Source: Saccoglossus kowalevskii
Lineage: Eukaryota > Hemichordata > Enteropneusta > Harrimaniidae
DNA: 23,482 nt
Direction: 5' to 3'
NCBI RefSeq assembly: GCF_000003605.2
Contig: NW_003120426.1
Coordinates: 101,768 to 125,249 of the forward strand
The position numbers and the translations under genes are program-made. Below the pieces are notes generated by a model that was not told where the DNA came from, did no database searches, and worked only from the letters and a program-made list of their open reading frames with translations. Every line of letters starts with the position of its first letter. The stretch's first letter is position 1. This document shows, piece after piece, positions 9,136-19,078 of the stretch.

Positions 9136-9445
9136 TGAAGGTTCAACAAGCTCATTTGCATATTTGTCTCAAACTACTCGTTAATATTTTAATTTAGTCA
9201 GTCATATCAGACAGTTTGTGACAAACAACTTTTAGTCGAAAAAAAAAATGAGTAAATTATGTAGTAGTGAAAATGTTACTGCATGTATTTAAATATTTTA
9301 TGAGGCAGACGACAGTTCCCAATATTGTCTTGTCACTGTTGTCTCTCTGACATTTTTTAAGTGCAAATTAAGTATAAGATGTAATATTAATATTATTTTT
9401 ATGAATACACTCAAATTTTGAATATTCAAGTACATGTAGTGACAA
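9136..9445. other. AT-rich DNA, possibly the right part of a family C copy
   Basis: No gene-like frame. See the preceding element for the possible extension to about 9275. Confidence 0.3.
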
Positions 9446-9600
9446 ATTGGTCGTTTGAGCGTTTTATTTATTTTTGATAATTTTATGTTTTATATATTTT
9501 ATAATTTTGCGCCAAAAAAACATAATTTCTTATTGGCCGTGGATCTAAATGATAATTTTGGATGAACAAATTATGTAGGTTTTATTTTGTAAATGCCATG
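9446..9600 (+). mobile_element. Family C relative, copy 3 (decayed)
   Basis: CGTTTGAGCG, then ATAATTTTGCGCCAAAAA, CATAATTTCTTATTGGCCG, GGATCTAAATGATAATTTTG and AAATTATGTAGG follow the family C order with many substitutions. The match is weaker than for the copies at 1653 and 16145. Confidence 0.35.
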
Positions 9601-10234
9601 TGACCAAAATTTACTTTGACACCCAAATGTATTCAAGAATGGAGCGTATCGGTAACTGTCAATATTTATAAAATTATACACTTTTTGGTTGTCACATTTG
9701 TGCTAATTTTACACGTTACACTACGTACTAGTAGGAATACATTGCCAAAAACTTTTTAATTTGTTTGAAAATATTTGATAATACAATGTATATTTATTAA
9801 AATTCTAAAAATAGTAATTTTTTTCCATATGGAAATGACTCATAAAACTAACATATATTTTCATATTTATAAAATCTTTTCATTGGTAAATAAAAGAATC
9901 CTATGAATATTAATTAATTCAGTGGTGAAATTTAGGTCAATCAATCATTCTATTTTTTGGGGGGTGTATAGGTTGATACAGAGGGACAGAAAGTAACAAC
10001 AAAACATAAATCAGTTATATAAAATAGATATTTGTTTATTTTTATAGGTTTAATTGTGCTAAGATAGTATGTGTAATTGTAAGCAATACTGAAAAATGAA
10101 GCAGAAATTGTTAAGTTTTGGAAATTAAACAAATTTGTGGAATTCAGTTTACCATACCATACGTTACATTGATTTTTATGCAGTTGAAAGTTGCACTTGA
10201 CTTTCCGTCAATCACTGAGTGTTCTGTCCTTGAA
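9601..10234. other. AT-rich DNA, nothing recognised
   Basis: A 60-codon minus-strand frame (9950-10132) has the composition expected by chance. No other feature. Confidence 0.4.
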
Positions 10235-10770
10235 TATGATGTCATACTTTAAATACCACAGTGGCTACACTATTGACACTGAGGGGGCACTTCCCATTAT
10301 GATGTCATATGCAGTGAACAAGGTCATCTCTGAAGGCACTTTTTTCCAAATATGATGTCATAGTTTATCACCATTGACAACTACACTATTAACACTGAGG
10401 GTGCTGTCCCTAAATAAGATAAGATAAAATAATTCTTCATTACAACCATATTGAAAGGAATTCAATTTAGGTGAATACAAATGTAATAAAGGTATAACAA
10501 ACTATTCTAAAAAACTAAAACTATACTTAACATAAAGATACAGTAAAGAAATATTACTGGTACTTGAAGATAAAAATTAAAATATTACATTTCTATGAGT
10601 TTTTGTTTAACATTGATAATATTATTTTCTTGTCGTATAGAATGTTTTTATGTATTTAATTAATTCTTTTATCAATGGTCTGTATATGAGGTCATTAGCT
10701 GCAATATCAACACTGAGGGCACTACATCAAAACATAATATTAAAGTGGCTCACACTATTAAAATAGTGCT
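10235..10770. repeat. Diverged repeat set with TATGATGTCATA and ACACTGAGGG words, interrupted
   Basis: TATGATGTCATA occurs at 10235, 10298 and 10351. CACTATTGACACTGAGGG occurs near 10268 and CACTATTAACACTGAGGG near 10384, and ATCAACACTGAGGGCAC appears again near 10706. This reads as an old, irregular tandem repeat. The part from about 10414 to 10682 does not share these words. It starts with a TAAGATAAGATAAAATAA run and may be an insertion. Unit length cannot be fixed by eye. Confidence 0.5.
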
Positions 10771-11528
10771 TTGTAGATAACTGTTAAAAGGCAGTGTTCG
10801 TCATGCAGTGCGTGTTTGAATTTCAAGTGAACAATGTATTTTACATGCGTTGTATATTTCGTTATGAGTCCCGTACCGAGCATGTCAAATGTCTTACACA
10901 TGCATGGTACTCCATCATAGGTTGGATCAATTAAAATTCAGGATATTTTCAAGTCAAAGCAGTAATTACATGAATTAGATTTTAACAATGACAGGAACAC
11001 ATTCTTTAGGAAGAATGTCAATGTCTAACATAAGGTCTGCACCAAGAATAAAATCATTAACCTGCTCAATTAATTAAAAAAAACACTCTCTATATTTTGA
11101 ATCAATTAAGTCATGGGTGACTCGAAAAATGTTGAGTTTGAAACAAACCTATTAACTCACTGGTGAATTAATTTAGCATTTTTCTTCATGTGGAAGCTAG
11201 TGCTTCATAAAGTATTTAGAAAGGCATTAATAGGAAGACACCTGCGATATCTTTTGATTCTGTGTCAGTGATTTGTAAGGATAATAATGTAAGTAGACAG
11301 TTACTGCTTGAGAGATCAGCAAAGTCACACACTTATGATGCATCGAGATTTAGACTGATTTGGATAGTTGGTTCGAGTGTTACTCAGGTCAAAAACTAAC
11401 TACATTGCATCACCTTGCAAAATTGAACGCATCTCACCACTAATGTATCTGCAGGACTGAGTATATCCAACTAAAAATCGTTTGAATTGCAAAATAACAA
11501 ATATGAAATACGTTTCACTGGGAAATAA
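10771..11528. other. AT-rich DNA, nothing recognised
   Basis: No gene-like frame and no shared repeat before the large minisatellite. Confidence 0.4.
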
Positions 11529-12463
11529 ATATACCCTATTATGCACCATGGTAAAGTAAATGTATCCCATCATGCATCATACTGAAGTAGATGTATCCCA
11601 TCATGCATCATACTGAATTAAATGTATCCCATCATGCATCATACTGAATTAGATGTATCCCATCAAGCATCATGCCGAAGTAGATGTATCTCATCATGCA
11701 TCATACTGAAGTAGATGTATCCCATCATGCATCATACTGAAGTAAATGTATCTCATCATGCATCATACTAAATTAGATGTATCCCATCATGCATCATACC
11801 AAAGTAGATGTACATGTATCTCATCATGCATCATACCAGAGTAGATGTATCCCATCATGCATCATACTAAATTAGATGTATCCCATCATGCATCATACCG
11901 AAGTAGATGTATCCCATCATGCATCATACTGAATTAGATGTATCTCATCATGCATCATACCGAAGTAGATGTATCTCATCATGCATCATACCGAAGTAGA
12001 TGTATCCCATCATGCATCTTACTGAAGTAAATGTATCTCATCATGCATCATACTGAATTAGATGTATCCCATCATGCATCATACCGAAGTAGATGTATCT
12101 CATCATGCATCATACCGAAGTAGATGTATCTCATCATGCATCATACCGAAGTAGATGTATCCCATCATGCATCATACCGAAGTAGATGTATCCCATCATG
12201 CATCATACTGAAGTAGATGTATCCCATCATGCATCATACTGAAGTAGATGTATCCCATCATGCATCATACTGAAGTAGATGTATCCCATCATGCATCATA
12301 CTGAAGTAAATGTATCCCATCATGCATCATACTGAAGTAAATGTATCCCATCATGCATCATACTAAAGTAGATGTATCCCATCATGCATCATACTGAAGT
12401 ACATGTATCCCATCATGCATCATACCGAAGTAGAGGTATCCCAGCATGCATCAACAGAAATTG
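11529..12463. repeat. 31-bp minisatellite, 30 units
   Basis: The unit reads ATGTATCCCATCATGCATCA then TACTGAAGTAG. Units start at 11560, 11591, 11622 and so on every 31 bases to 12434. The one exception is the unit at 11808, which is 37 bases long because of an extra six bases (ATGTAC). The first (11529) and last (12434) units are the most diverged, as usual at array edges. Twenty units carry CCCATC and eight carry CTCATC. The CTC form is found only between 11684 and 12154, while the ten full units from 12124 on are nearly uniform, which suggests recent local spread. Every unit carries TAG or TAA, so the array is not coding. Confidence 0.96.
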
Positions 12464-13178
12464 AAAAGCTTCCCCCAAACACGATAAAACTGTTGTGACA
12501 GTACCTATATGTACACATGTGTGAATGATGAACATAATTCATTGTGTTTACAATTAGCTACTTCATCACCTCTGTCATGAGAGTAACGCTGACAGCCTGG
12601 CGTATCTGGTCATGCTTATCATACCGTATCATTATATTATGATTATAAAACTGAATATAAATAACCCTTGGTGTATTGTTATCAATCTTCATTTGAATTA
12701 TGACTTTTCGTTCATGTAATTTATGCTACATTGACATTGACTGAATCTTGTACTACAAATGTTGTCACTTTCCTCTGAATCCCGTAAAAAAATTAAAAAA
12801 AAATAATTTGCCATTTGTGACTAGAAAGAGCTCACATAAGCCGAGTCAAACATTAAAAACATCTGATGAAATGAACATTTTTTTGAATGTTCAAAGTTAT
12901 TATATAGTACTTTTATAGATTTATTGAGTCGTGACCTGGCTAGACAACAGACCAACTTAAGAAAACAGATCAAGTCACTTTGCAATCTGATTAAAATCTG
13001 ATCTATTTTACGATGTGTATTTATTTTTTTCTTATACATGTATTGCACCTTATTTTCCCTTTATTTTTCATTATTGGGTATTTTTTTTAATTCTGTACTA
13101 CAAATACTGTCACTAACTTCTGAATACAAATACTCATTCTCCTTCCCAGAGTTCCTTGCGATTAGATCACTGAAAGTA
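12464..13178. other. AT-rich DNA with two isolated 34-bp repeat units
   Basis: TGAATCTTGTACTACAAAT at 12742 and TTCTGTACTACAAATACTG at 13091 match the pair of tandem units at 13721-13788. Between them (about 12785-13085) the sequence is unrelated and may be an insertion. The 75-codon minus-strand frame 12821-13048 has no recognisable similarity. Confidence 0.45.
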
Positions 13179-13710
13179 TCTCTGCCGCCACACACTGCCA
13201 TTTTGTGGTGAAACACCACAAGACTTTTACTACGCCAATTATTTGCGTATTTTTGTTATTAGAGGAATCTCGTGTTGATTTATTCCTACTGATAAACAAG
13301 TTTTAAAATATTTTATCGATAGCCGAATTTTTTTTGTAAATGCAATGAAAACAGTAGAATAATTATAATTGGCAGAAGAAAATAATTTCATCTCGGAATA
13401 ACTGTTAATAAGATTTTACTTGATGCATCAAACTGACAGCCCTGTCGTTTGCCAGAATAACGAATATAAACAAACATAAGCACTTCATAGTATTGACAAC
13501 TAAATCATCCAACTGCCACACCGGTTGTGCAAAGAAAAGTAAAAAAAATGAGCTTCTCAGTTTGAAAACAGCCAAAATCTACAAGCAACGCATACACTTT
13601 CGGCGGGTTCGAAAATCGAACACCTGCATTTTGGTGGGCGTCTTTGAAAGTAGTATCACTCGACGCATCGACCAATGAACGATGAGCATAAGATCGCGTG
13701 GTGGCAGAGA
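13179..13710. mobile_element. 532 bp TIR element, probably Tc1/mariner-type MITE
   Basis: The left end TCTCTGCCGCCACAC follows a TA (13177-13178). The right end GTGGTGGCAGAGA precedes a TA (13711-13712). The ends are inverted repeats over about 13 bases with one mismatch. A flanking TA on both sides fits a Tc1/mariner target duplication. Inside are two good hairpins, TTGTGGTG-AAA-CACCACAA near 13204-13222 and GTTCGA-AAA-TCGAAC at 13607-13621. The body is less AT-rich than the flanks. The 61-codon frame 13493-13678 is not recognisable as a transposase, so the element looks non-autonomous. It is seen only once here, so the family is not proven. Confidence 0.6.
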
Positions 13711-13720
13711 TATATTCTTA

Positions 13721-13800
13721 TGAATCTTGTACTACAAATACTGCCACTTTCATCTGAATCATGTACTACAGATACTGTCACTGATCTATCTGAAGGCACA
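13721..13800. repeat. 34-bp tandem repeat, two units plus remnant
   Basis: TGAATCTTGTACTACAAATA at 13721 and TGAATCATGTACTACAGATA at 13755 are 34 bases apart, and a partial unit (TGAAGGCACA) follows at about 13791. The same unit is found singly at 12742 and about 13087. The units probably formed one array that was later broken up, in part by the TIR element at 13179-13710. Confidence 0.7.
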
Positions 13801-14536
13801 TAACAAAACAAAAAATGCATTTATCTTTAATATTCTAGATTATTAAAAACAATTGATTATTTTTATCGTCATTATACACCACCCCCGTCTTTTACATAAA
13901 CACATCTGCTACTAAAGGAGCAAATACATTATAATTAAAGTAATAATTCAACAATATTTAAAAATTTATTCCTGATCAATCAGTTTGGAAGTTCATTAAT
14001 TAAAAAAAAATGCAGGTAGAGAAAAGGATTGTATTATTCTAGAACATGACTAAATCATTTATAATGAATTTCTGCTATATAATTTATTAGATACAAATTA
14101 TTGATGGAGGTTACATCATAAATGTATGCAATAAATACAACCAATATATTATTTATCTTTTTTTTAATAGTTTTATATTTTATAATATGAGATTATTCTA
14201 ATCCTCTTCTCAACCTCATCATATAATTATGTATTTTCGCTAAATAACACATCCATCATTTTGGAAATACTGTGTCAGATTTTGAGCTTGGGCTGACAAA
14301 CCTGCTCTGCTGCTTTAATTATTTATACAAAGTAATTTGATAGTAATAGTTAAAATACTTCATATCAGAAAAGGGTAGTTCACAAATATCAAATTTATAG
14401 AGAAATAAGCTTTAGAAAACATGAAATTCTCATTTCATATAGGAGTATGGCAAAAATTTCGCTTTGAAAATAATACATGAAAAATAACCCCTGAATATTG
14501 GTGATTACACTGTTATCATAAACAAAGTAAGTTGAT
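13801..14536. other. AT-rich DNA, nothing recognised
   Basis: No gene-like frame or repeat shared with other parts of the window. Confidence 0.4.
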
Positions 14537-15250
14537 TAGCTCCGTTGTCGACTTTGTCGAACAGAGCTTATCATATGAGTGATTGTCCGTCGTCGTCCGT
14601 CGTCGTCCGTGTCAATGTTTTACTTTTTCGACTTCTTCTTGAAAACTACAAGCCTGAATGCTTTGATACTTGGTGTATATGTACCTTGGGCAGACCTCTC
14701 TCAAATTTGTTCATTTCATGATCATATCTTCAATTCTCTAATTTTGGTGAATATTTTTGGTAAAAAGTGATATTTTCGACTTCTTGTTAAAAACCGCAAG
14801 TCCAATTGCTTTGATATTACATATATAGGTACTACATGTGGATCTCTCTCAGATTTGTTCATTTTGTAATGATATCTTTAGTTCTCTAATTTTGGTGAAT
14901 ATTTTTGTCATTTTTGGTAAAAAGTGATATTTTCGACTTCTTGTTAAAAACCACAAGTCCAATTGCTTTGATATTACATATATAGGTACTACATGTGGAC
15001 TACTCTCAAATTTGTTCATTTTGTAATGATATCGTCAATTCTCTAATTTTGGTGAATATTTTTGTCATTTTTGGTAAAAAGTGATATTTTCTTCTTGTTA
15101 AAAACCACAATCATTTATGGTGAAAAATGATATTGTTGAATTCTTGTTGAAAACAGCAAGTCCCATTGCATTGATACTATGCATATTGTTCATTTTCTAA
15201 TGATATCTTCTGTTCTTTAATTGAAATGTGCATTGCTAACAGCGGAGCTA
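14537..15250. mobile_element. ~710 bp non-autonomous element with internal ~157 bp tandem units (element E)
   Basis: The left end TTAGCTCCGTTGTCGAC and right end GCTAACAGCGGAGCTA are inverted over about 10 bases (TAGCTCCGYTG). Next to the left end are GTCGTCCGTCGTCGTCCGT trinucleotide-like repeats. The body consists of tandem units marked by CTTCTTGTTAAAAACC near 14780, 14937 and 15091 (157 and 154 bases apart), with a diverged first unit near 14629 and a partial last unit near 15140. The shared words include AATTGCTTTGATATTACAT and CTCTAATTTTGGTGAATATT. The 63-codon frame at 14579-14770 is part of the repeat. No transposase was seen. The layout resembles that of the element at 7278-8115. Confidence 0.75.
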
Positions 15251-15790
15251 CATTTATCTCAGCCAAGAGGCTGCTTGTTCTTGTAAATGTAAGAAATATT
15301 ATAAATGTGAAATACATGTATATATGTGAGATTTTCTATGAAAAAATGTTAACTGTTTTCTTGACGCTGATTGGTGGATCCGCTTCTTGGCATACCCAAT
15401 CAAAACACTCAAATAATAAAAGCTTTTTTCTAACATGATCATGCAAGGGTGTCTGTAAGGACAGCCATGCATGGCCGGCTTCAATACAGTAGTGAGAATT
15501 GGACGATGATAGTGTACCAGCACATTCCATTTCATAAAAGCGTGACTGTTTTTTAATATAATAAAATCACAGCATCTTAGCTGATCCGTAGCAGTAAATC
15601 GACCAATGATTATAGGAAGCAAAACCTGCAAAGACTCAGTAGCCAATGAAAACCGCTTCTTTCGATATTCTTTTGAAAAAAGCATGAGGGTCTTCAGGAT
15701 CAATTTTATACAAGTTTCCTTAAAAGCTGTTTGTTTATTAAAATGTATTAAATTTGATTTCATTCTTCAGAATATACATTGTATCATGTC
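15251..15790. other. Block with the longest open frame outside repeats; coding status doubtful
   Basis: A 154-codon frame runs on the minus strand (15299-15763). I do not recognise its product. It is basic, with many Lys, His, Arg and Leu and no clear domain, signal peptide or repeat. The block has more G and C than its flanks and holds CCAAT-type words in both directions: GATTGGT near 15369, CCAATC near 15397, CCAATGA near 15603 and CCAATGA near 15642. No splice sites, TATA box or second exon can be tied to it. It could be a decayed mobile element, a regulatory region or a chance frame. Confidence 0.2.
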
Positions 15791-16144
15791 AGCGTAAAAT
15801 GATGATGCATCCCTGACATAATTAATAGTGATTCTAAACAAATACATTTTATGCCAAAATAATGGTATTATGATGAATGAAAATATTTTCACAGTGGAAT
15901 GACGTTGTTATACCTGTCAAACAACTCTCCTAGGGGAATCAATTGCATCTGTCAAATACCTTGCATACCATGGTGGAACTAATATTAATGGAATGTTTTC
16001 TACATGCTAAATTTATTTTTCACAAATAACATGGTACATACACAGTATTCTCATAGATAAATTCCTTCAAAAATACTAGTATGCACATTTTCGTATTTTC
16101 TCTGGTAATTTTGACCAAAAAGAATAAAAGTTATTATCAGTTTG
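15791..16144. other. AT-rich DNA, nothing recognised
   Basis: No gene-like frame or clear repeat. Confidence 0.35.
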
Positions 16145-16310
16145 ACTTAGCGCCATAATTTTTCCCGCCAAAATGTTTGCGCACTATTTTGCCAATTTTC
16201 ATGAATTTTCCAAAATTGTGGACCACATACCCATAATTTCATAGGTTTTGATCAGAATGGTGGAAAAAAATATTTAAGTTTCATTTTGTGACAGTTGACA
16301 ACAGATTTAC
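16145..16310 (+). mobile_element. Family C element, copy 4
   Basis: TTGACTTAGCGCCATAATTT, TTTCCCGCCAAAATGTTTGC, TTTTCATGAATTTTCC, AATTGTGGACCACATACCCA and GGTTTTGATCAGAATGG follow the family C order seen at 1653-1844. No coding capacity. Ends are uncertain. Confidence 0.55.
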
Positions 16311-17059
16311 ATTTTTGTACTTAGTAATATAAAATATTTGTATTTAATTTTATTTATCTAAAAGTAGGGACCACTAATGCAATAGTTAGTGGATTAGTTT
16401 ATATTTTTATATGTGGCTGTTGGCATACAGCGTTGGCTGTTTTTGTTTTGTTTTTTTTGTACTTGTCTATGTAAATTTATTTGTTTATTTTCAGTGGGCC
16501 ATTCATAAAAATTTATAACATAAATTTATATGTAGGTCTTGGAAATAACTGGACATAATTTCCTGGTCATGCTTTTCTTAAGATGAAATTTTCCAGTACA
16601 CTATAAATTTTTAATTAGAAAAAATGTCTCTCGCAAAAGTTTATGGTATGTAATAATCTTAAAAACGTCAGATATGTATCGATCTGTTTCTTATTCATAT
16701 AATGCACCTGACTGACGAACAGCTGTGTTTCATTGTTGGTATTATAGTTACATTGACGGCAAATAATGTTGTACGACTAGTGTTTAATCAAGACCGTAGA
16801 AGCCATCTCCTGGCCCACAATGTTTTGCTTGAATTCCCACAATGCATCAGACATGTTCTCATCTATATTATGGCAATAATGTTTGTACAAATTCATGTTT
16901 AATTTGTGTAACCTAGTCATGTACGCTTGTTAGTAAAACCTTAATTATCAGCACAGTTGACTTAATTTAAAACTAAAATTTCGGAATGGAAATTGTCTTT
17001 CTATATACACCTAATCCAATCAGATTTATTGTTTCAGGATAAAGAAACGAGAATCAAAT
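16311..17059. other. AT-rich DNA with one Staf-like motif
   Basis: A 66-codon plus-strand frame (16702-16902) is not recognisable. TTCCCACAATGCATCAG at 16834-16850 resembles the core of the 31-bp minisatellite and the Staf/ZNF143 site. Otherwise nothing is supported. Confidence 0.35.
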
Positions 17060-17270
17060 ACTGTGAAATACTTTATTTTCGCTGGAATTAATTTTCGCTG
17101 AAAAGGCTTTTAGGGGCGTTTCGTATAAATTTATTTTCACTGATTTCTGATGAGTTTACTGTGAAATATAGGAAAAAAAGTATATTCGCTGGATTTTATT
17201 TTCACGGAATCATCCCTTCAGCGAAAATAGCGAAAATAAATTCCAAGCGAAAATAAAGTATTCTACAGTA
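17060..17270 (-). mobile_element. Family A MITE-like element, copy 4 (full length, reversed)
   Basis: The copy begins TACTGTGAAATACTTTATTT and ends AAAGTATTCTACAGTA, with the internal CAGTGAAAATAAAATCC-type block in reverse complement. It has the best preserved set of subterminal TTTTCGCTG and CAGCGAAAATAGCG words, so it may be among the youngest copies in the window. TCAAA precedes the left TA and CTAGA follows the right TA, so only TA itself can be a target duplication. Confidence 0.85.
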
Positions 17271-18140
17271 CTAGAAAATGACAGAAATGGCAATGCTTGA
17301 AGCATATAGCTGTGAACGATACGTGTAGAAACATCAATATATACGGTAGTGCTAATTGTCTATTCTATGTTTAATTTGTGCCAATGATTGTGTCATCATG
17401 GTGGGAAAATAAGATCTCATCACTGTGCTTGTTTAATAAATTTGTGTTTAAATAAGGATTCTTATCCATCAGTCCAACTGTTTGTTCATTCATCCATTTA
17501 GAGCCATTTTTTTTACATTCGTCAGTTCTAGATGTCATAAATTATTGTGATTTCCACTTTTTTTTTCACTTTTGACTTTAATACATCAACTTAAAGGAAA
17601 GACTGGGCTTATCTTTAAATCTTAAATCTGAAATTAGAAGCTGCATCCCTAATAGAAGTCGATCGCGCCCATTCTTTTTTGAATAATTGAGAACCAAAAA
17701 TTCACCATTTCTCATATGTGTAGATGCGCTAATAGAAACCACACCCCTTCTGTTGCATTGTACCATTTTAATAACCATGTAGTTTATAATACAGATTTTA
17801 TTTTTTTCATTTTTTGAGCTTCTGTGGACAATTTTACGTTGTACACTAAAATAAATGACGACTGCAATGGCACAGAACACAACTCATGTTATTGATTTGT
17901 AGTTTTTTTTTCCCCACTGATAAACCGCAGATCAAGGGACCTGCCAATTATAAGTGCATGGCTGAGTTTTGAATTTCTTGGGAATACCTGTTCGGTTAAA
18001 AACAACTTCTCTTCAATACAGTCAGCTAATCAAATTTGAACACACATACTTTACTCCAATTATACAGTCACACTGTTGTTTTTTCAGGCATGCTTGGTTT
18101 AAAGATATAGCAGTTCATGTTTGTATAGTACATTTGTTTG
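17271..18140. other. AT-rich DNA, nothing recognised
   Basis: A 100-codon minus-strand frame (17578-17880) is not recognisable and has no supporting features. The 104-codon plus frame 17969-18283 runs into the family B element and is discounted. Confidence 0.35.
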
Positions 18141-18380
18141 AACCTTTTCACCACCAGACTTTCTCGTCCAAATTTGTCTGCACTTTTTTCTTATATTCTT
18201 CAATATCTCTAGAAATGAACCCTAATTTTAAAGCTTACAAACAAAATTTCAGTCAATTTTCAGTTTTTACTCAAAAAATTTGACTATTTTTGTCCTGATC
18301 TTCTGGAGGAAAGTGCAGACTATAAACGGAACTATTTTGTGAATTTGTGATGAAAAGAGGGAACTGGTGGTGAAAAGGTT
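18141..18380 (+). mobile_element. Family B MITE-like element, copy 3 (intact ends)
   Basis: The left end AACCTTTTCACCACCAG (18141-18157) and right end CTGGTGGTGAAAAGGTT (18364-18380) are perfect 17-base inverted repeats. The 240-base body carries CAATATCTCTAGAAATGAAC, TCAATTTTCAGTTTTTACTC, GAGGAAAGTGCAGACTATAA and ATTTTGTGAATTTGTGATG. This is the best reference for the family in the window. It has no coding capacity. Confidence 0.92.
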
Positions 18381-19078
18381 AAACTATCCTACTATGACAT
18401 CATTTGTTTGCGTTTTTGTCAACCAGAATGTGCAGTTAATAAACAGACTTTTATTGAGGGCACTCCCTACTTTCACATTTATTCTAAATTAGGCCAAAAA
18501 ACAAGATTTGTCAATATACACATTTTTGAGGACTGTCTGTCAAAATATTGTAAAAATAAAAACAAAAATTCCTTTTAGCCTTAGTTAACACTATTTGTAT
18601 TGTATGTAATTTTTTCTAAATATTTCTGAAGCATGTTGAACAAGACAGATTAATCACATATTCAATGGATGTGGAACATGTATTTATTATAATACTGAAA
18701 AAATAATGATCCATTTCATGCTGTTTTTTATAATGTTGATTAAGATCATTTGGTCAAAAACAAAGAAATTACAAATAAAAAAAAAAGTACATACTGTGAA
18801 AAATAGTCTAAATAGTTTTTGGGAAAAAGAAATATTGCGCTCAGTATTATTGAAAAAAATTTCAGTTCTAGAGAAACAAAAGACAGGATATTCATTTTGT
18901 TTCCATGGAGACAGAGGTTTTAATTTCATCCCATGGTGATGTTCTCTGAAAAAACAATCATTTTGTTCAAAACAGAAATATTTTGAACTTTGAACAGGCT
19001 ATAGTTTTGATATAATTTGTTAATTTAAAAAAATTTTGAAATTAGTTTTTGTTGAAAAGTTCACATTACAAAAATGAC
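18381..19078. other. AT-rich DNA, nothing recognised
   Basis: Overlapping plus and minus frames of 77 and 80 codons (18687-18939) are lysine- or phenylalanine-rich by composition. No gene is supported. Confidence 0.4.

Noticed and set aside
11529-12463. CRISPR-like array
   Set aside because: Units are contiguous 31-bp repeats with no unique spacers. The setting is an animal genome with no cas genes.
13493-13678. 61-codon basic frame as a transposase remnant
   Set aside because: No DDE/D or helix-turn-helix motif visible. It lies in a 532 bp element that is too small for a full transposase.
17578-17880. 100-codon minus-strand frame
   Set aside because: No known motif, no splice or promoter signals, composition as expected by chance.
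17969-18283. 104-codon plus-strand frame
   Set aside because: Its second half lies in the family B element and the product is not recognisable.
18687-18939. Overlapping frames of 77 and 80 codons on opposite strands
   Set aside because: Lys-rich on one strand and Phe-rich on the other, the usual shadow of poly-A/poly-T-rich DNA.
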